From Chrysophaeum taylorii (taxonomy: Eukaryota; Sar; Pelagophyceae; Pelagomonadales; Pelagomonadaceae): a stretch of DNA of 31,624 nt. The stretch spans positions 1-31,624 of the forward strand of contig JAQMWT010000368.1 of the NCBI GenBank assembly GCA_029834535.1. The letters run 5' to 3'. The number at the start of each line of letters is the position of its first letter. Position 1 is the stretch's first letter. This document shows, in pieces, positions 18,208 to 27,458 of the stretch. The notes beneath the pieces are model-generated. The model searched no databases. It was not told the origin of the DNA and saw only the letters and a program-made list of their open reading frames with translations. A program made the translations under genes and the position numbers.

Positions 18208-19677
18208 TCAGTTCTCCATGTCGCTTATGGTAGTGACAGCTCTGCGCAAGTCAGACCGTATGGTAGCATTTTCGGTTGTCAGTGCATGAAAACGTCGGTT
18301 AAGTTGTTCGTGTGATATCTGGAGCGTCTCGGCCTGTTGATTGAGCCGAGTTACTTCGGAAGATTAAGCTTCAAGATCCGGGGAAGAAGTAACGATAGCT
18401 TGTGCAGTCGCTGGTGTTGGTGCCGGGGCAGTAGATGCCGTTGGCGGGTAAATTAACGAGGTTTCGGTCGTAGCGGTAAGTTCAGCATAGAGCTGAGGAT
18501 ATCTCGACGATAACAAGTTAGCAAAGTCTTTACGGTCGGTGTCGGAGAATGTAGATGGTGACAATATCTCATCAAAGATCGATGGTGGATTCTCTTCGTC
18601 ATCGAGGGAGTTATAGTCGGCAATATGTTGAACGAGGAAGCGACTTAATGTCTGCACTAAAGGCTTGTAGGCACTGGCCTTGATGATCGACTGTTTCTTC
18701 GCATGTGTGCGTACAACCGTGACAATAACCGACAAAAGCTCCAAGTGAAGTCGAGAGATGTACTTTAGGTTGAAGGGATAAGCCACTTGATGTGACTCAG
18801 TGGATAGCGTAGATGGCACAATGATATCTTCGGGCAGATTGTATTCTTTTCCTATTTCTTGCAGCAGTGCGTGTAGATCCGAAGGTAGAAAGTAAACACG
18901 AAGGATGGTAGCCCGGAGGTGACCAGCAGGAGATGATTCACAAGAAAAAGCAACAAGACGTGCATTCCATGCAAAGAAAAGAAATTAAACAAGAACGTGA
19001 TCGGACTTTCGACACGCACAGCACATGGACATGGTAGGAACTGATACGGGTATGAACGCGCTTTTACAATGTGTCTCACTGGCGAGAAGTTCCAAGACAT
19101 CGGCAGGAAGTTCATCCATTTTCTTCTTATAGGAAGATACACAAATCTGAATCGGTTTGCCATCTTTGTCAAAACATTGGAGACAATGAAAAGCAACAAG
19201 CTGAGTCTCCTTTTTAGGACCACGGTAGCACAAAGTAGCATGTACTGCTGGTGCAGTCGACAGGGGAAAGACGACAGGTGTCCGGATAGACAAGTAGTTC
19301 CCTAGTTCCATGACGCCTTGGAAGTCCAGGTGATCGCGCGTAGCATAGAGGGCATCAATAGCGCGCGTTAGATCTGAGTGCAAGAACGAAGAAAGAAGGT
19401 TAGTGAACACAGGCCTATATTTTGCATCAGAAAGAACAGATGAGCCTTGTTCATGTTGGGTGGTATTGAAAATCGCAGCATCTGCAAAAGTATTTGGTGA
19501 GCTCGCGTCGGCACGTATCGCAGCGGCGGAAGTAGAGTGCAAACGCGTAACGTCATCGCGAGTCGGCTTCCTGCGGCTCGGGGGAGTGTTGGCAGAAGAC
19601 TCCGCGGGAGTAAGGGTTCGCGGCAGTTTGCGGCGGGCGGGCGTGACGCCGCGTGGGAAGCTTCGCCAGTGATGCAT
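18208..19677 (-). pseudogene. ORF-X of element B (double CxxC, coiled coil), two stops
   Basis: One reading frame of 490 codons from the ATG at 19677 to a TGA at 18208, interrupted by TAA at 18985 and TAA at 18364. The N-terminus is basic and Ser/Thr/Pro-rich. Conserved CYRGPK, then HCLQCFDKDGK and, about 50 residues on, CCACRKSD form the two CxxC pairs shared with A and C. A helical middle (LRATILRVYFLPSDLHALL) follows. Near the end is SLN module M5 (TETSLIYP), a Pro/Ala/Thr linker, then a coiled coil (LNQQAETLQISHEQLNRRF) to the terminus. Length and layout match the intact C copy. The function is unknown; zinc binding plus a coiled coil suggests nucleic-acid binding and oligomerisation. Confidence 0.65.
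18449..18469 (-). repeat. SLN module M5 (inside ORF-X of B), Tyr form
   Basis: The most diverged in-frame copy, reading T-E-T-S-L-I-Y, before a Pro/Ala/Thr linker. TCG and TTA codons are retained. Confidence 0.65.
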
Positions 19678-19718
19678 TGGCGACGTAAGAATACGAGGTA
19701 GTGGCAAAAAATAAGGGC

Positions 19719-19739
19719 TAGTTTAACGACATTGCGGTC
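19719..19739 (-). repeat. SLN module M6 (RNase H/ORF-X joint of B), stop form
   Basis: In the RNase H frame after its TAA: S-L-T-L-V-T-A-M-S-L-N then TAG. Matches module M1 of A in place and frame. Confidence 0.85.
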
Positions 19740-19753
19740 ACCAGGGTTAGCGA

Positions 19754-21668
19754 TTAGGTCTCATCTTGGTCTGAACCAGTAGCATGATGCATACCTAGAA
19801 GAGAGCGAAACGTAGCAAAGTCGGCTGCAAGAGGCTTTGTAAATCCGTCAGCTACATTTAACTTGCCTGGGACGTGGTGAACACGAATCTTCTGTAGTGC
19901 AATATATTCGCGAATTTTGAACCATCGTGTAGAGAGGGTTTTGCTGCGAGAAGAACCGTCAGGATTATTGGAAGTGTGCACGGCGGCAGCATTGTCAGAC
20001 AAAAGAGGTAGGCTCTGATGAAGCGCATGTCCTCGGCAATAGGGTTGTTGTCAGCGTCAAAATCGGATGGAGGGTCAGCTTGCGTGTTCATGTAGAATGT
20101 CGGAGTAACCACAAACGAGAGTTCGAGGAGTAGTTTACGGAGCCAGACTGCTTCGTCAGCGCAGATGCTAAGGGCGACAAGCTCAGCTTCGTGGGTAGAG
20201 CACGATAGAATAGGTTGTAATTTACTTTTCCATGTAATGCGGCAGTTGAACAAGTAGAAGACAAAACCCGTAGTGGACTTCCTGTCTTCCTGTTCCAGTG
20301 AAGGGCATTGTCAGCATCCACCATGGTAACGAGGGGATCGAACTTGCCGGTGTTGATATCTGTAGCCTGATAATCGACTATTGTCGATAAGTCAACTCGA
20401 TTGGCGGATATAATGCGTAGGTGAGTTTCAAGAGCATTTCCTTTAGGGTGGAACCAGAGGCGAAGAGCTCGATTGGCGGGTTTAATAAGGTACCTTATGA
20501 GGTGACAGAGCATCTGGACGTGCACATAGGTAGGTGAGTGCACACCTCGGGAACAGCGTCATAGAGCTTGGGTGAAATCTGGGCGGCAAGCAACTTGCAT
20601 GAACACTAACTTGCCAAGTAACGTAGCGAAGTGGTCATGAATATAGATTTCCACGTCAGTGGAAGGAGAGCCTTCTTTGTACGTGAATGTTGACGACATA
20701 GGGTATTTAAGCGGGGTAAGGGATTTTAATATGGGATGGTCGTCGAATAACGCGTCTAGCTTGGCTTGAACGTAAAGGGATATAGATCCATCCGGCGTTC
20801 GGCAGACACGCATTCCCAGAAGAGTATGGACTGGCTCGAACTGTTCCACAGAGGAGCGCTTATGCAGTGCTTCTTGGAGCTCAGTGCGTAGTGTTTCGTC
20901 GTTCGACACTATAGCAATGTCGTCCACAGGTAGGAGACAAGTATCCGCGTGGAGTCGCTTGTATCCAAGACTCCGAAAGAAGCTGTTGATCTCTTTGTTC
21001 CAGAGAGAAGGAGATTGTCTGAGTCCATAGAGAGACTTCAGCACCTTGGGCAAACGGTGGCCACGGTGTTTGGCGTCTTGAGGATCGAGTAACTTGATGC
21101 CGTCAGGGAGCTGTACGTAGACGTGCGCATCGATATCAGATTGGACGAACGCGCTGGGCACGTCACTGTGGTACACGGGCAGGTTCTTGTATGCAGCAAT
21201 AGCTAAAATGACACGTATAACGGTCATCGTTGCCATGGGACTAAACGTCCCAATGAAATCGGCGCCAAGTGAAGCTAGGAAGCCACGCATGACTAACCGA
21301 GCCTTGTGCTTGATATACTCCCCGGAGGAGTTGGTCTTGATCTTGAGTACCAGGCGACTGTCAATTGGACGAGTCGAAGCATCAGGTAGAGCTAGCTTGA
21401 AGCAACCGAAGCGCACTATATCGTGCAACTCCTTTGCGATCGCCTTGATATAAGCTTGTCTGTATTCGGAAGAAAGTCCTTGTAGACACATGAGCTTATA
21501 CTCGTCGATAGATACGTCGGCTTCTTGGACTTTGTATTCGTCCGGGCCTGCGGTGGCCGGAGAGCCATAGTTTAACGACTTTTCGGTCGAAGCAGAGTAA
21601 AGAACTTCAGGATAGGCGTGAGTGGCACAGGTGCATGGAGTGGAGGTATCAGGTTCCAACTCCACCAC
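19754..21668 (-). pseudogene. Reverse transcriptase-RNase H of element B, degraded
   Basis: Closely similar to the RT-RNase H of A. RT is open from 21668 to a TGA at 20559-20561 (Q-A-L-stop-R-C-S-R-G). It keeps YHSDVPSAFVQ and VDDIAIVSND, but has an in-frame deletion at about 20930: A's CLYARVSAHAKFVVCSLSVDD corresponds to CLLPVDD in B. About 14 residues next to the catalytic pair are lost. RNase H is split over three frames by frameshifts near 20300 and 20010, but keeps STHEAELVAL, SDNAAAVHTS and the HHVPGKLNVADGFTKPL end. The frame continues upstream past a TAG at 21693-21695 where A has CAG. Confidence 0.85.
21568..21588 (-). repeat. SLN module M7 (integrase/RT joint of B), Tyr form
   Basis: Reads T-E-K-S-L-N-Y-G, at the same place as M2 in element A. 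Confidence 0.85.
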
Positions 21669-21692
21669 CAGGAGAGGTTCCTTATGAAGTAC

Positions 21693-22620
21693 CTAGGTAG
21701 TGTACCCGGTAGAGCAGAGGAGATATTCCTCCAGGTCAGATAGTTCAGCGGATGTAGCGCCAAACTCAGATGAGGAATGGTCAATAAAGCTCGTAGGTGC
21801 CAGGTCGCTGTAAGCGTATTGCAATGGAGAAACACCGAAGGCCGAAGCGTGTTCCATGAACATGGGAATAAGTGGAGGCGGAAGGTGGCGACGTGGAGTG
21901 TCATCAGTGGTGAGGTGTGTGGCCACTGGAATGCTGGATGCGCATTTGGTTTGCGAGAAAACACCATCCAGTAGAGGGTGTCGAGATAGAAGATTGGTAC
22001 GCAATGGAAGGATGTGTTGAACCAGCTTGGCCTGTTCCCCCTCTGGGCAGAGAGCCGTCCAGTGGATGCCACCAGAGGTGTTGAGGGCGGAGAGGGTGGG
22101 TGAGTTGAAATCGAGAAAGCGATGTTGAAGGTCCCGGAAGTCAGCGAGTTTGCCACCAGCGGCTTTGTAAGCACCAACAGTGGAAGCTTGGAGCCGAGCA
22201 GCGACAGAGGCCATGGAGGAGGCTTTGCGTTGGTCGGGGCGCTTAGGACCTGGGACAAGGTGAAGGTTGTCTTGAGAAAACAAATCTTTGTAAGAAGGAA
22301 GGAGTGGCGGTGGCGTAATAGTAGGAGCGTCAGCAGGAGTATTGTCGTCAGCAGGAGGTGAAGCTGCTGTGGGAGAACTAGAGAGTGGAGGCGGAGTCTG
22401 CGACGGAGCAGGAGCAGCAGACGGAGCAGGAGCAGGTGGGTGCCCCCTCTGAGTATGAACCCCCCTCTGCAACGCATCATCGGGGTCTTCATCTCGATGA
22501 GGGCTAATGTCGAAGGACACAGGCGGAGCATCAGGTGGAGGAGCATGTTCAGGATCCAGAGTGGAGCGTTGGATCATATAGGTGAAGGTCAGCTCGGAGG
22601 AAAGACGGAGCTGACCATTT
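21693..22620 (-). pseudogene. Pre-RT domain of element B
   Basis: A frame of about 294 codons lies after the LINE. It begins with a Pro/Ala-rich, acidic linker, then PLLPSYKDLFSQDNLHLV, VGAYKAAGGKLADF, GIHWTALCPEGEQ and SFIDHSSSEFGA. These are shared with A, and partly with C, between integrase and RT. The function of this conserved segment is unknown to me. It ends at a TAG where A has CAG, which cuts it off from RT. Confidence 0.65.
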
Positions 22621-22660
22621 CTTTACTACTAATTGGCAGATGTTTGTCTGTCTGTTTGTT

Positions 22661-22924
22661 TGTCTTTAAAGGTCGACTGCTAAGAGGGGTGTGTGTGTGT
22701 GGCGGAACGAAGGATGTGTGTGGTTTTGTGGGGTAGGAGGGATGTGCCTGACGGGCGTAGATAGGTATGCGGGACCTAGTCGGGGTCATGTTTGTCTTTA
22801 AAGGTCGACTGCTAAGAGGGGTGTGTGTGTCTGGTGCATGAAGGATGTGTGAGGTTGTGTGGGGTAGGAGGGATGTATGTGCCTGATGGGCGTAGATAGG
22901 TATGCGGGACCTAGTCTGGGTCAT
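22661..22924 (-). repeat. Tandem duplication of the LINE 3' UTR
   Basis: Two units with a period of about 132 bases, each with TTTAAAGGTCGACTGCTAAG, GGGATGTGCCTGA-type and GATAGGTATGCGGGACCTAG words. The ORF stop (22911-22913) lies within the right-hand unit, so the last codons and the UTR are duplicated together. Confidence 0.85.
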
Positions 22925-25190
22925 CGCCGAGTCGTGGGGCAGGCGAAGAGAGGACGGGCCCCGCCCGTAGGTCGTACGCATGCTGCCGCCGGACGTATTT
23001 GCGACGAAGGGTGACGTCCTGCTGGGGTCGGGCGGCCTGGGTGGGGCTCCCCGAGGCGGCGACATGGGTGAGGGCACAGCGAGCCCGGCCCAATGCGTTG
23101 GCGATCCCCCACTCACGGTAGATGCGGCGAGTTTGGGCCGCCTTTGCTACTGTGAAATTGGCGCGGCCGCTTGCCACCCAGGTTCGCGCAGCGATGCGCT
23201 CTGCGCATGTTTGGGCGAGGGCGTGGCACGCCGCGCTGGCCTCACCGATGGCACCAAAGACGAGGCCGGCGACGGTGCCGTAGCTACGTAGCCGCTGTTC
23301 GACAGGACCCAAGAAGCCAGGCGGTGGTGCTGTACCCGGCTGGGGGATGATGGCGTCGATGCCGCGGGCGTGAGCGAGGTATTCGGAGTGGACTTGCGCT
23401 GCGCGCCGATCGACAGGCAACGGGTGGGAGGGATGGAGGGCGTGGGCGGTGTATAACGAACCCCAAGCGAGGGTTTTGAGGTCGTAGAGTTGCTCCTTGT
23501 TGTCGAGCGTGGTGTGGATGTCTGGGACGACTTGGCGTCGGGCGAGATTGCCTCGGTACCGGCCGTAGAGGCGCGTGCGAATGGTAGGGGCGACGACGTC
23601 AGCAAAGATGCCGAAAACCTCGGACACGGCGGGGATGCCGGCCTCTTTGACGATGCAGAGGACGCACTCGAGCAGGCCGTCGTGCCAGGTGGTCCGCGCT
23701 CCTACGCGACAAGGTTGGCCTGCGAGCACCTTGCCGTGAGCGTCGAGAACGACGTTAGTGCCCAGAATGCGAGGCCCACGAGGCCCGAACAAGCTGGAGA
23801 GGGGTAGCCAAAGTACTGGGCACACATCTCGGCCCAGCAGCGGTTGGGGATTTGAAGGGAGGAGCTGGTGGGCCACGAGCTGATGAACGTGGTCGAGAAG
23901 CGATCCCATGAGGACGCCGCTACTTGAAGTGCATCGGTGATGGGAAGGGTGGCCGCAAGGCGCTGGAGTGCAGTGGCCCGAGCTGTCTCGCGCTGGGAGG
24001 TTAGAGCACGCTGGAGTTGGGGTATGAGCACGGGTGTCGAGACGGTGGGGTCGACGAGGACGCCCATGGAGACGAATTCGTGGGAGAGTGGACCGTCGAC
24101 GAGATGAACGTTGGCGGGGTCGCCGGAACCAGCGCCACCGTGGGAAGCCTGCGTGGTACGGAGATCAGCCCGAAGTCCGTCCCACGCAGTCTCGAGTGCT
24201 CGCCCCAGGCGGCAACCGGATGCGAGGAGGTGGTGCCAACGGTGCAACTCGTTACCTGTGCGAAAAGAAGTGGCACCCAGGATCGAGGCGAGGCGGTGGA
24301 GGTAGCCAGGGACCTCCACGGTACCCGTAGGATCGCGAAGGTCGACGAGGTGTGGGAGGGCCTGGGCCGCCATGCCAACAAAGGCGGCGGGGCTGAGGTC
24401 GGCGCAGGAGCGAATGCCGCCACCCCCACTTCGAGCAGGAAGGCGGAGGCGTTGGAGGACGATGCCGGTGGAGTCAAAAACCTGACGCGGATCAGCGCCA
24501 AGTGCTGTGGCGACGAAGCTGAGGACGGCAACGTCGAAGCGGCGGAGCGCGCTCAAGGCATTGGTGGGGTAGCAGTGTTGCGCGAGGTAGTCCAAGCGCA
24601 GGGCGATGCCGTAGCGGCCCAACGAGTACATGCAGTGGAGGGAGACGTTCTGGAGCTTGGTGCGAATGGTGCTCATGTAGCTCACCTGAGCGTCAACCTC
24701 GCGTTGCAAGGTAGCTTCGACATAGGCATCTCCGGCGTGTCCGGGGGAGCCGATGGGCACACCGTAGATTACGAGGCCGTCGGCGACAACGGGGATACCC
24801 GCAAGAGTGCGCGTGCCGTCCTGCGCAACTAGGACGTGGACTTGAACATCGGGGTGATCGAGAAGACCCATGCCAAGTGCCGGACAGAACGCCACGCACT
24901 TGTCGAGGCGGAGCTCCTCGCCGCTAGCTTGGATGTCGCGGGCGTACTGCAGGAGGGCGTCGACAACCTCACGAGGGGAACCAGAGATGACGCCGCCGTC
25001 CATGCCAAATCGTGCGTAGCCGGCACATGAACGTAAGCGGGTGTCAAGGGTCTGTGCGGCGTCATGCGTTGCCTGACAGTACGCCGGTGGATAGGTGGGG
25101 TCGCCTTGCTGGCCGCCTTCTTGAGAGTCGAAGGGGGCGCGGCGCGATCGAGGCCGGTGGGGCCATGGAGGGCCACCCAGGATGCTCGAC
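22911..25190 (-). pseudogene. LINE polyprotein: RT C-terminus and restriction-like endonuclease
   Basis: Two frames join by a frameshift near 23780. The first (to 23702) starts inside RT at EGGQQGDP, then FGMDGGVISG where an MDD/ADD catalytic box is expected, so the second Asp is replaced by Gly. It continues with RLDKCVAFCP and the algal-type RLP-GGGGIRS region. The second (from about 23780) has DGLLECVL, FADVV and RQVVPD followed 13 residues later by DLK. That is the PD-X(12-14)-D spacing of restriction-like endonucleases of R2/NeSL/Utopia-type elements. A conserved RRAAQVHSEYLAHARG-like stretch and a basic C-terminus end it. The 5' truncation and the changed catalytic Asp mean no activity. 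Confidence 0.75.
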
Positions 25191-25655
25191 CCTGTAGGGA
25201 GTGGTGATGTGTTGGCTGAAGCACGGCCGGAACGCGTCGGAGTATACTGTGCGTAAATGCACATTGAGTTGGGTCTTGCAGAAAGCATGCAGGTAATCGA
25301 GTGCTTGCGTGAACTCGGTCGCGTTGGTGGTGCGAGTAAAATAGGCTAGTAGGAACTTCGATAGTAGTTCTTTGAAGACAATAATGTGGGTGAAGCCGCC
25401 CCATTCAGAAGGTACGGTTACGTAGCCACCATCGCAAGCCCAGACTTCACCGGGCCGGTGGGTCTGTTCAAAATTGGGCTTGGTCTCGTTCTCTTGGTCG
25501 TGACGGTGGCGTTCGTTGTGGCAAATGCAGTCTATGCACATATCCCTGTAGGGAATATCCGATGCTGAAAAGCCAGGACGAGCAATGACGTCAGGGGCTT
25601 TGGCAGCAACGTTATCAGGGCAATGGTGCACATTGTGGAAGCGATTGGCTCTTGT
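25191..25655 (-). pseudogene. Integrase of element B, truncated by the LINE
   Basis: The integrase zinc domain is complete here: FHNVHHC, then about 30 residues later C-I-D-C, giving H-x3-H-x(~30)-C-x2-C. The catalytic core starts with GEVWACDGGYVTV (first Asp, residue 67 counted from 25631). It runs through HIIVFKELLSKFLLAYF to LRTVYSD (second Asp, 132) and is cut at ITTPYR before the catalytic Glu. It is joined to the methyltransferase frame upstream by a one-base deletion near 25650 (compare the intact stretch in A at 6440-6470). Confidence 0.8.
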
Positions 25656-26578
25656 TTGACATTTAGGTATTCAACAGTGCCATGGGCGAGCGTTTTTCGG
25701 GGAATTGCCTTGACAGGGATATGTCGCTTCCTACGAACGTTGAATTTGAGCTCCGTGGGTACATCTAAGGAGGGAGCGTCACTGTCGTCGTTGGAGTCAC
25801 CATCCGCAGCAGCTGTGCTTGTAGAGAGTGCTTCTTCAGGTGGAGTTCCTGAAGAGCGGTAGTTTAACGACTTTTCGGTCCAGCTACGGTTGGAAATGTA
25901 AGTCATGAATGCATCTGCCCGAGAGATAGTGTCTGAACTGTGACTGGAAAGAGATAGTTCACGAGTTAGGAAGGTAGACACATAGGTCTTCTTCAAAGTG
26001 GCAATATCGTGTTGAAAGGAAGGGTCCAACATAAGGGACTTCATATCGACGACTATACGGCAGATGTGTATGTACAGAGTATGGTAAGTGCCTGCAGGCA
26101 AGGCATTAATGAGAAGGTCGCAGCATAAATCTTTCTTCAGTGCAAGTAAGAAGGCTGCCTGGGAACGGGTATGATTATTGGATCTGGTAAGCTCAGAGCG
26201 AGTAGGGTAACGGAGTTTGTTATTTCGAGGGTCCAGCAAGATCATATTTGCATATCCACGTATGGTAGGCAGTGGAGCTAGCATGGAATGGATTTTGGAT
26301 CCAAGCTTGCGGTCGCTGCCGCGTAAGTAGCCAATATATCGGGCATGAGAGAGATGGTAATCTTCCAGGGCAAAGTATCTGTCTTGGTAATAGAGTCGAC
26401 CGGAGGGTTGGTTATAAACAACACAGTTGGGCATGACAAGTGGAGAGATTCGACCCTCTCCGGGTACATAGTAGAGACTGCGTGCAGTCTTAGGCGTGTA
26501 CAGACCATTCCGCTTGTCACATGCTACTACACAAGGTAGGGATTTAAGCCCTAACTCCTTAAGGACATTAGGTCCCAT
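25656..26578 (-). pseudogene. C5-methyltransferase C-terminal part of element B
   Basis: An open frame of about 300 codons homologous to 7271-6582 of A: HLSHARYIGYLRGSDRKLG, RYPTRSELTRSNNH (motif IX position) and LINALPAGTYHTLY (motif X position). Then a linker carries SLN module M8 and KFNVRRKRHIP. Upstream residues (VLKELGLKSLPCVVACDKRN, SLYYVPGEGR) are not present in A but occur in the E fragment. The catalytic half with motifs I-VIII is absent: the element is cut off near 26880. Calling it a methyltransferase depends on the comparison with A. Confidence 0.62.
25860..25880 (-). repeat. SLN module M8 (methyltransferase/integrase joint of B), Tyr form
   Basis: Reads T-E-K-S-L-N-Y-R (TAC for Tyr), at the same place as M3 in A. 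Confidence 0.85.
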
Positions 26579-26954
26579 AGAAGCGTTTACACTGACAACG
26601 AGGAACGAAGCCTCTGTTAATTAAACAGAACACCCCGTACCTGACGGTACGCACCTGGAGGCCTACTCCATGTTGGAAAAGAGCTTCGGACTGGGTTCTT
26701 CATAGTCATGAAAATACATAATTGCGGAAGGGTAAGGAAGGAAGGAGGGAAAGCCGTATTACGGAGAGAAAACCCTCTTGTAGAGATAGGTGTGAAATGT
26801 TCCAGTGTCGCATACAATAATAGTGTAGCTCTCTGGACCCCCTCAACGTGTGAAAATGGCTTATGCATTTCAGACGCTCTTGAGGCGGAACTTGTGCAAT
26901 ATACATGAGAACAGTGAACAATGGAACAAACAACAACTGAACAGGACAAATTAA
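26579..26954. other. Junction of elements B and C
   Basis: The first part (to about 26800) is shared with element E at 12556-12880 and belongs to B upstream of the methyltransferase ORF. From about 26880 the sequence is AT-rich and probably belongs to C. No LTR of C is recognisable (no TGCAGAG end), so the B-C boundary is undefined. Confidence 0.4.
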
Positions 26955-27458
26955 TTATGATGTCGAGCGTGTTGTGATGTTGCGCAAAGAAGCAGTATCG
27001 GTATCCACAACATCAGATGTGTGGTCCAATTCATCCTCGCTATTATCGTCCAGTTCCTTTAACTCTGGAGAAGACGAATTATGATCATCGGAGGATAGGT
27101 CGTTAGCAGTGTTGGTATTGTGCGTAGTCATTGCATCACTCAAGGTGACCAAGGGTGATATGACAGACGAAAGGAAAGACATAGCAGCATCTGGTGTAAG
27201 AGCGTGTAGATCCAATGCAGGAATAGCACGATCATGTGCATCAGACATAGCTGTGTGGAGGTGATGAGCTGCTGCATCGATTTGAACTCGCTGTGCCTCA
27301 TTATACGTATCTGGAGGGAGCTGTCCAATAGACGAGATAAGCGATCGAGAAATGATATGGACAAATACAGCAGACGTCGGTATTATGGTGTTCTGATGCA
27401 TTTGAAGACTTGACAAAATGTTATCTAGTAAAGAAACATGTTTAATGTTCTCGGTCAC
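26955..27458 (-). CDS. ORF-Y of element C, unknown acidic protein
   Basis: A 167-codon frame, helical at first (SLLDNILSSLQMHQN, AQRVQIDAAAHHLH), with a strongly acidic Ser/Asp/Glu-rich C-terminal third. It overlaps the end of ORF-X by four bases in the -1 frame. The only initiator at the overlap is GTG, so in a eukaryote it would be reached by reinitiation, -1 frameshifting or a later Met. I recognise no domain; B has a positional counterpart. Confidence 0.5.
   Translation of the reverse strand: MTENIKHVSLLDNILSSLQMHQNTIIPTSAVFVHIISRSLISSIGQLPPDTYNEAQRVQIDAAAHHLHTAMSDAHDRAIPALDLHALTPDAAMSFLSSVISPLVTLSDAMTTHNTNTANDLSSDDHNSSSPELKELDDNSEDELDHTSDVVDTDTASLRNITTRSTS

Larger units (their letters stand above)
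22622..25190 (-). mobile_element. Non-LTR retrotransposon (LINE), 5'-truncated, in the integrase of B
   Basis: B's integrase frame ends at ITTPYR (25191) and B resumes with its pre-RT linker below 22620. The intervening minus-strand sequence is a 5'-truncated LINE: the end of an RT domain, a long C-terminal region with a likely restriction-like endonuclease, and a duplicated 3' UTR ending in an AAACAAACAGACAGACAAAC tail. GC content and codon use (Ala/Arg/Leu-rich, G/C third positions) differ sharply from the surrounding copia DNA. I could not define target duplications. Confidence 0.8.
17220..26880 (-). mobile_element. Ty1/copia-type element B, interrupted by a LINE
   Basis: Only the 3' LTR (17220-17533) is present. 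The 5' side fades out near 26880 next to element C. The order on the minus strand is methyltransferase C-terminus, SLN module, integrase zinc domain and part of the core, LINE insertion, pre-RT domain, SLN module, RT-RNase H, SLN module, ORF-X, ORF-Y, LTR. Several stops, frameshifts and deletions show that it is inactive. It is closer to A than to C in protein sequence. Confidence 0.8.

Noticed and set aside
24017..24832. 271-codon plus-strand frame across the LINE
   Set aside because: Antisense of the LINE frame, which carries the recognisable RT and endonuclease motifs.
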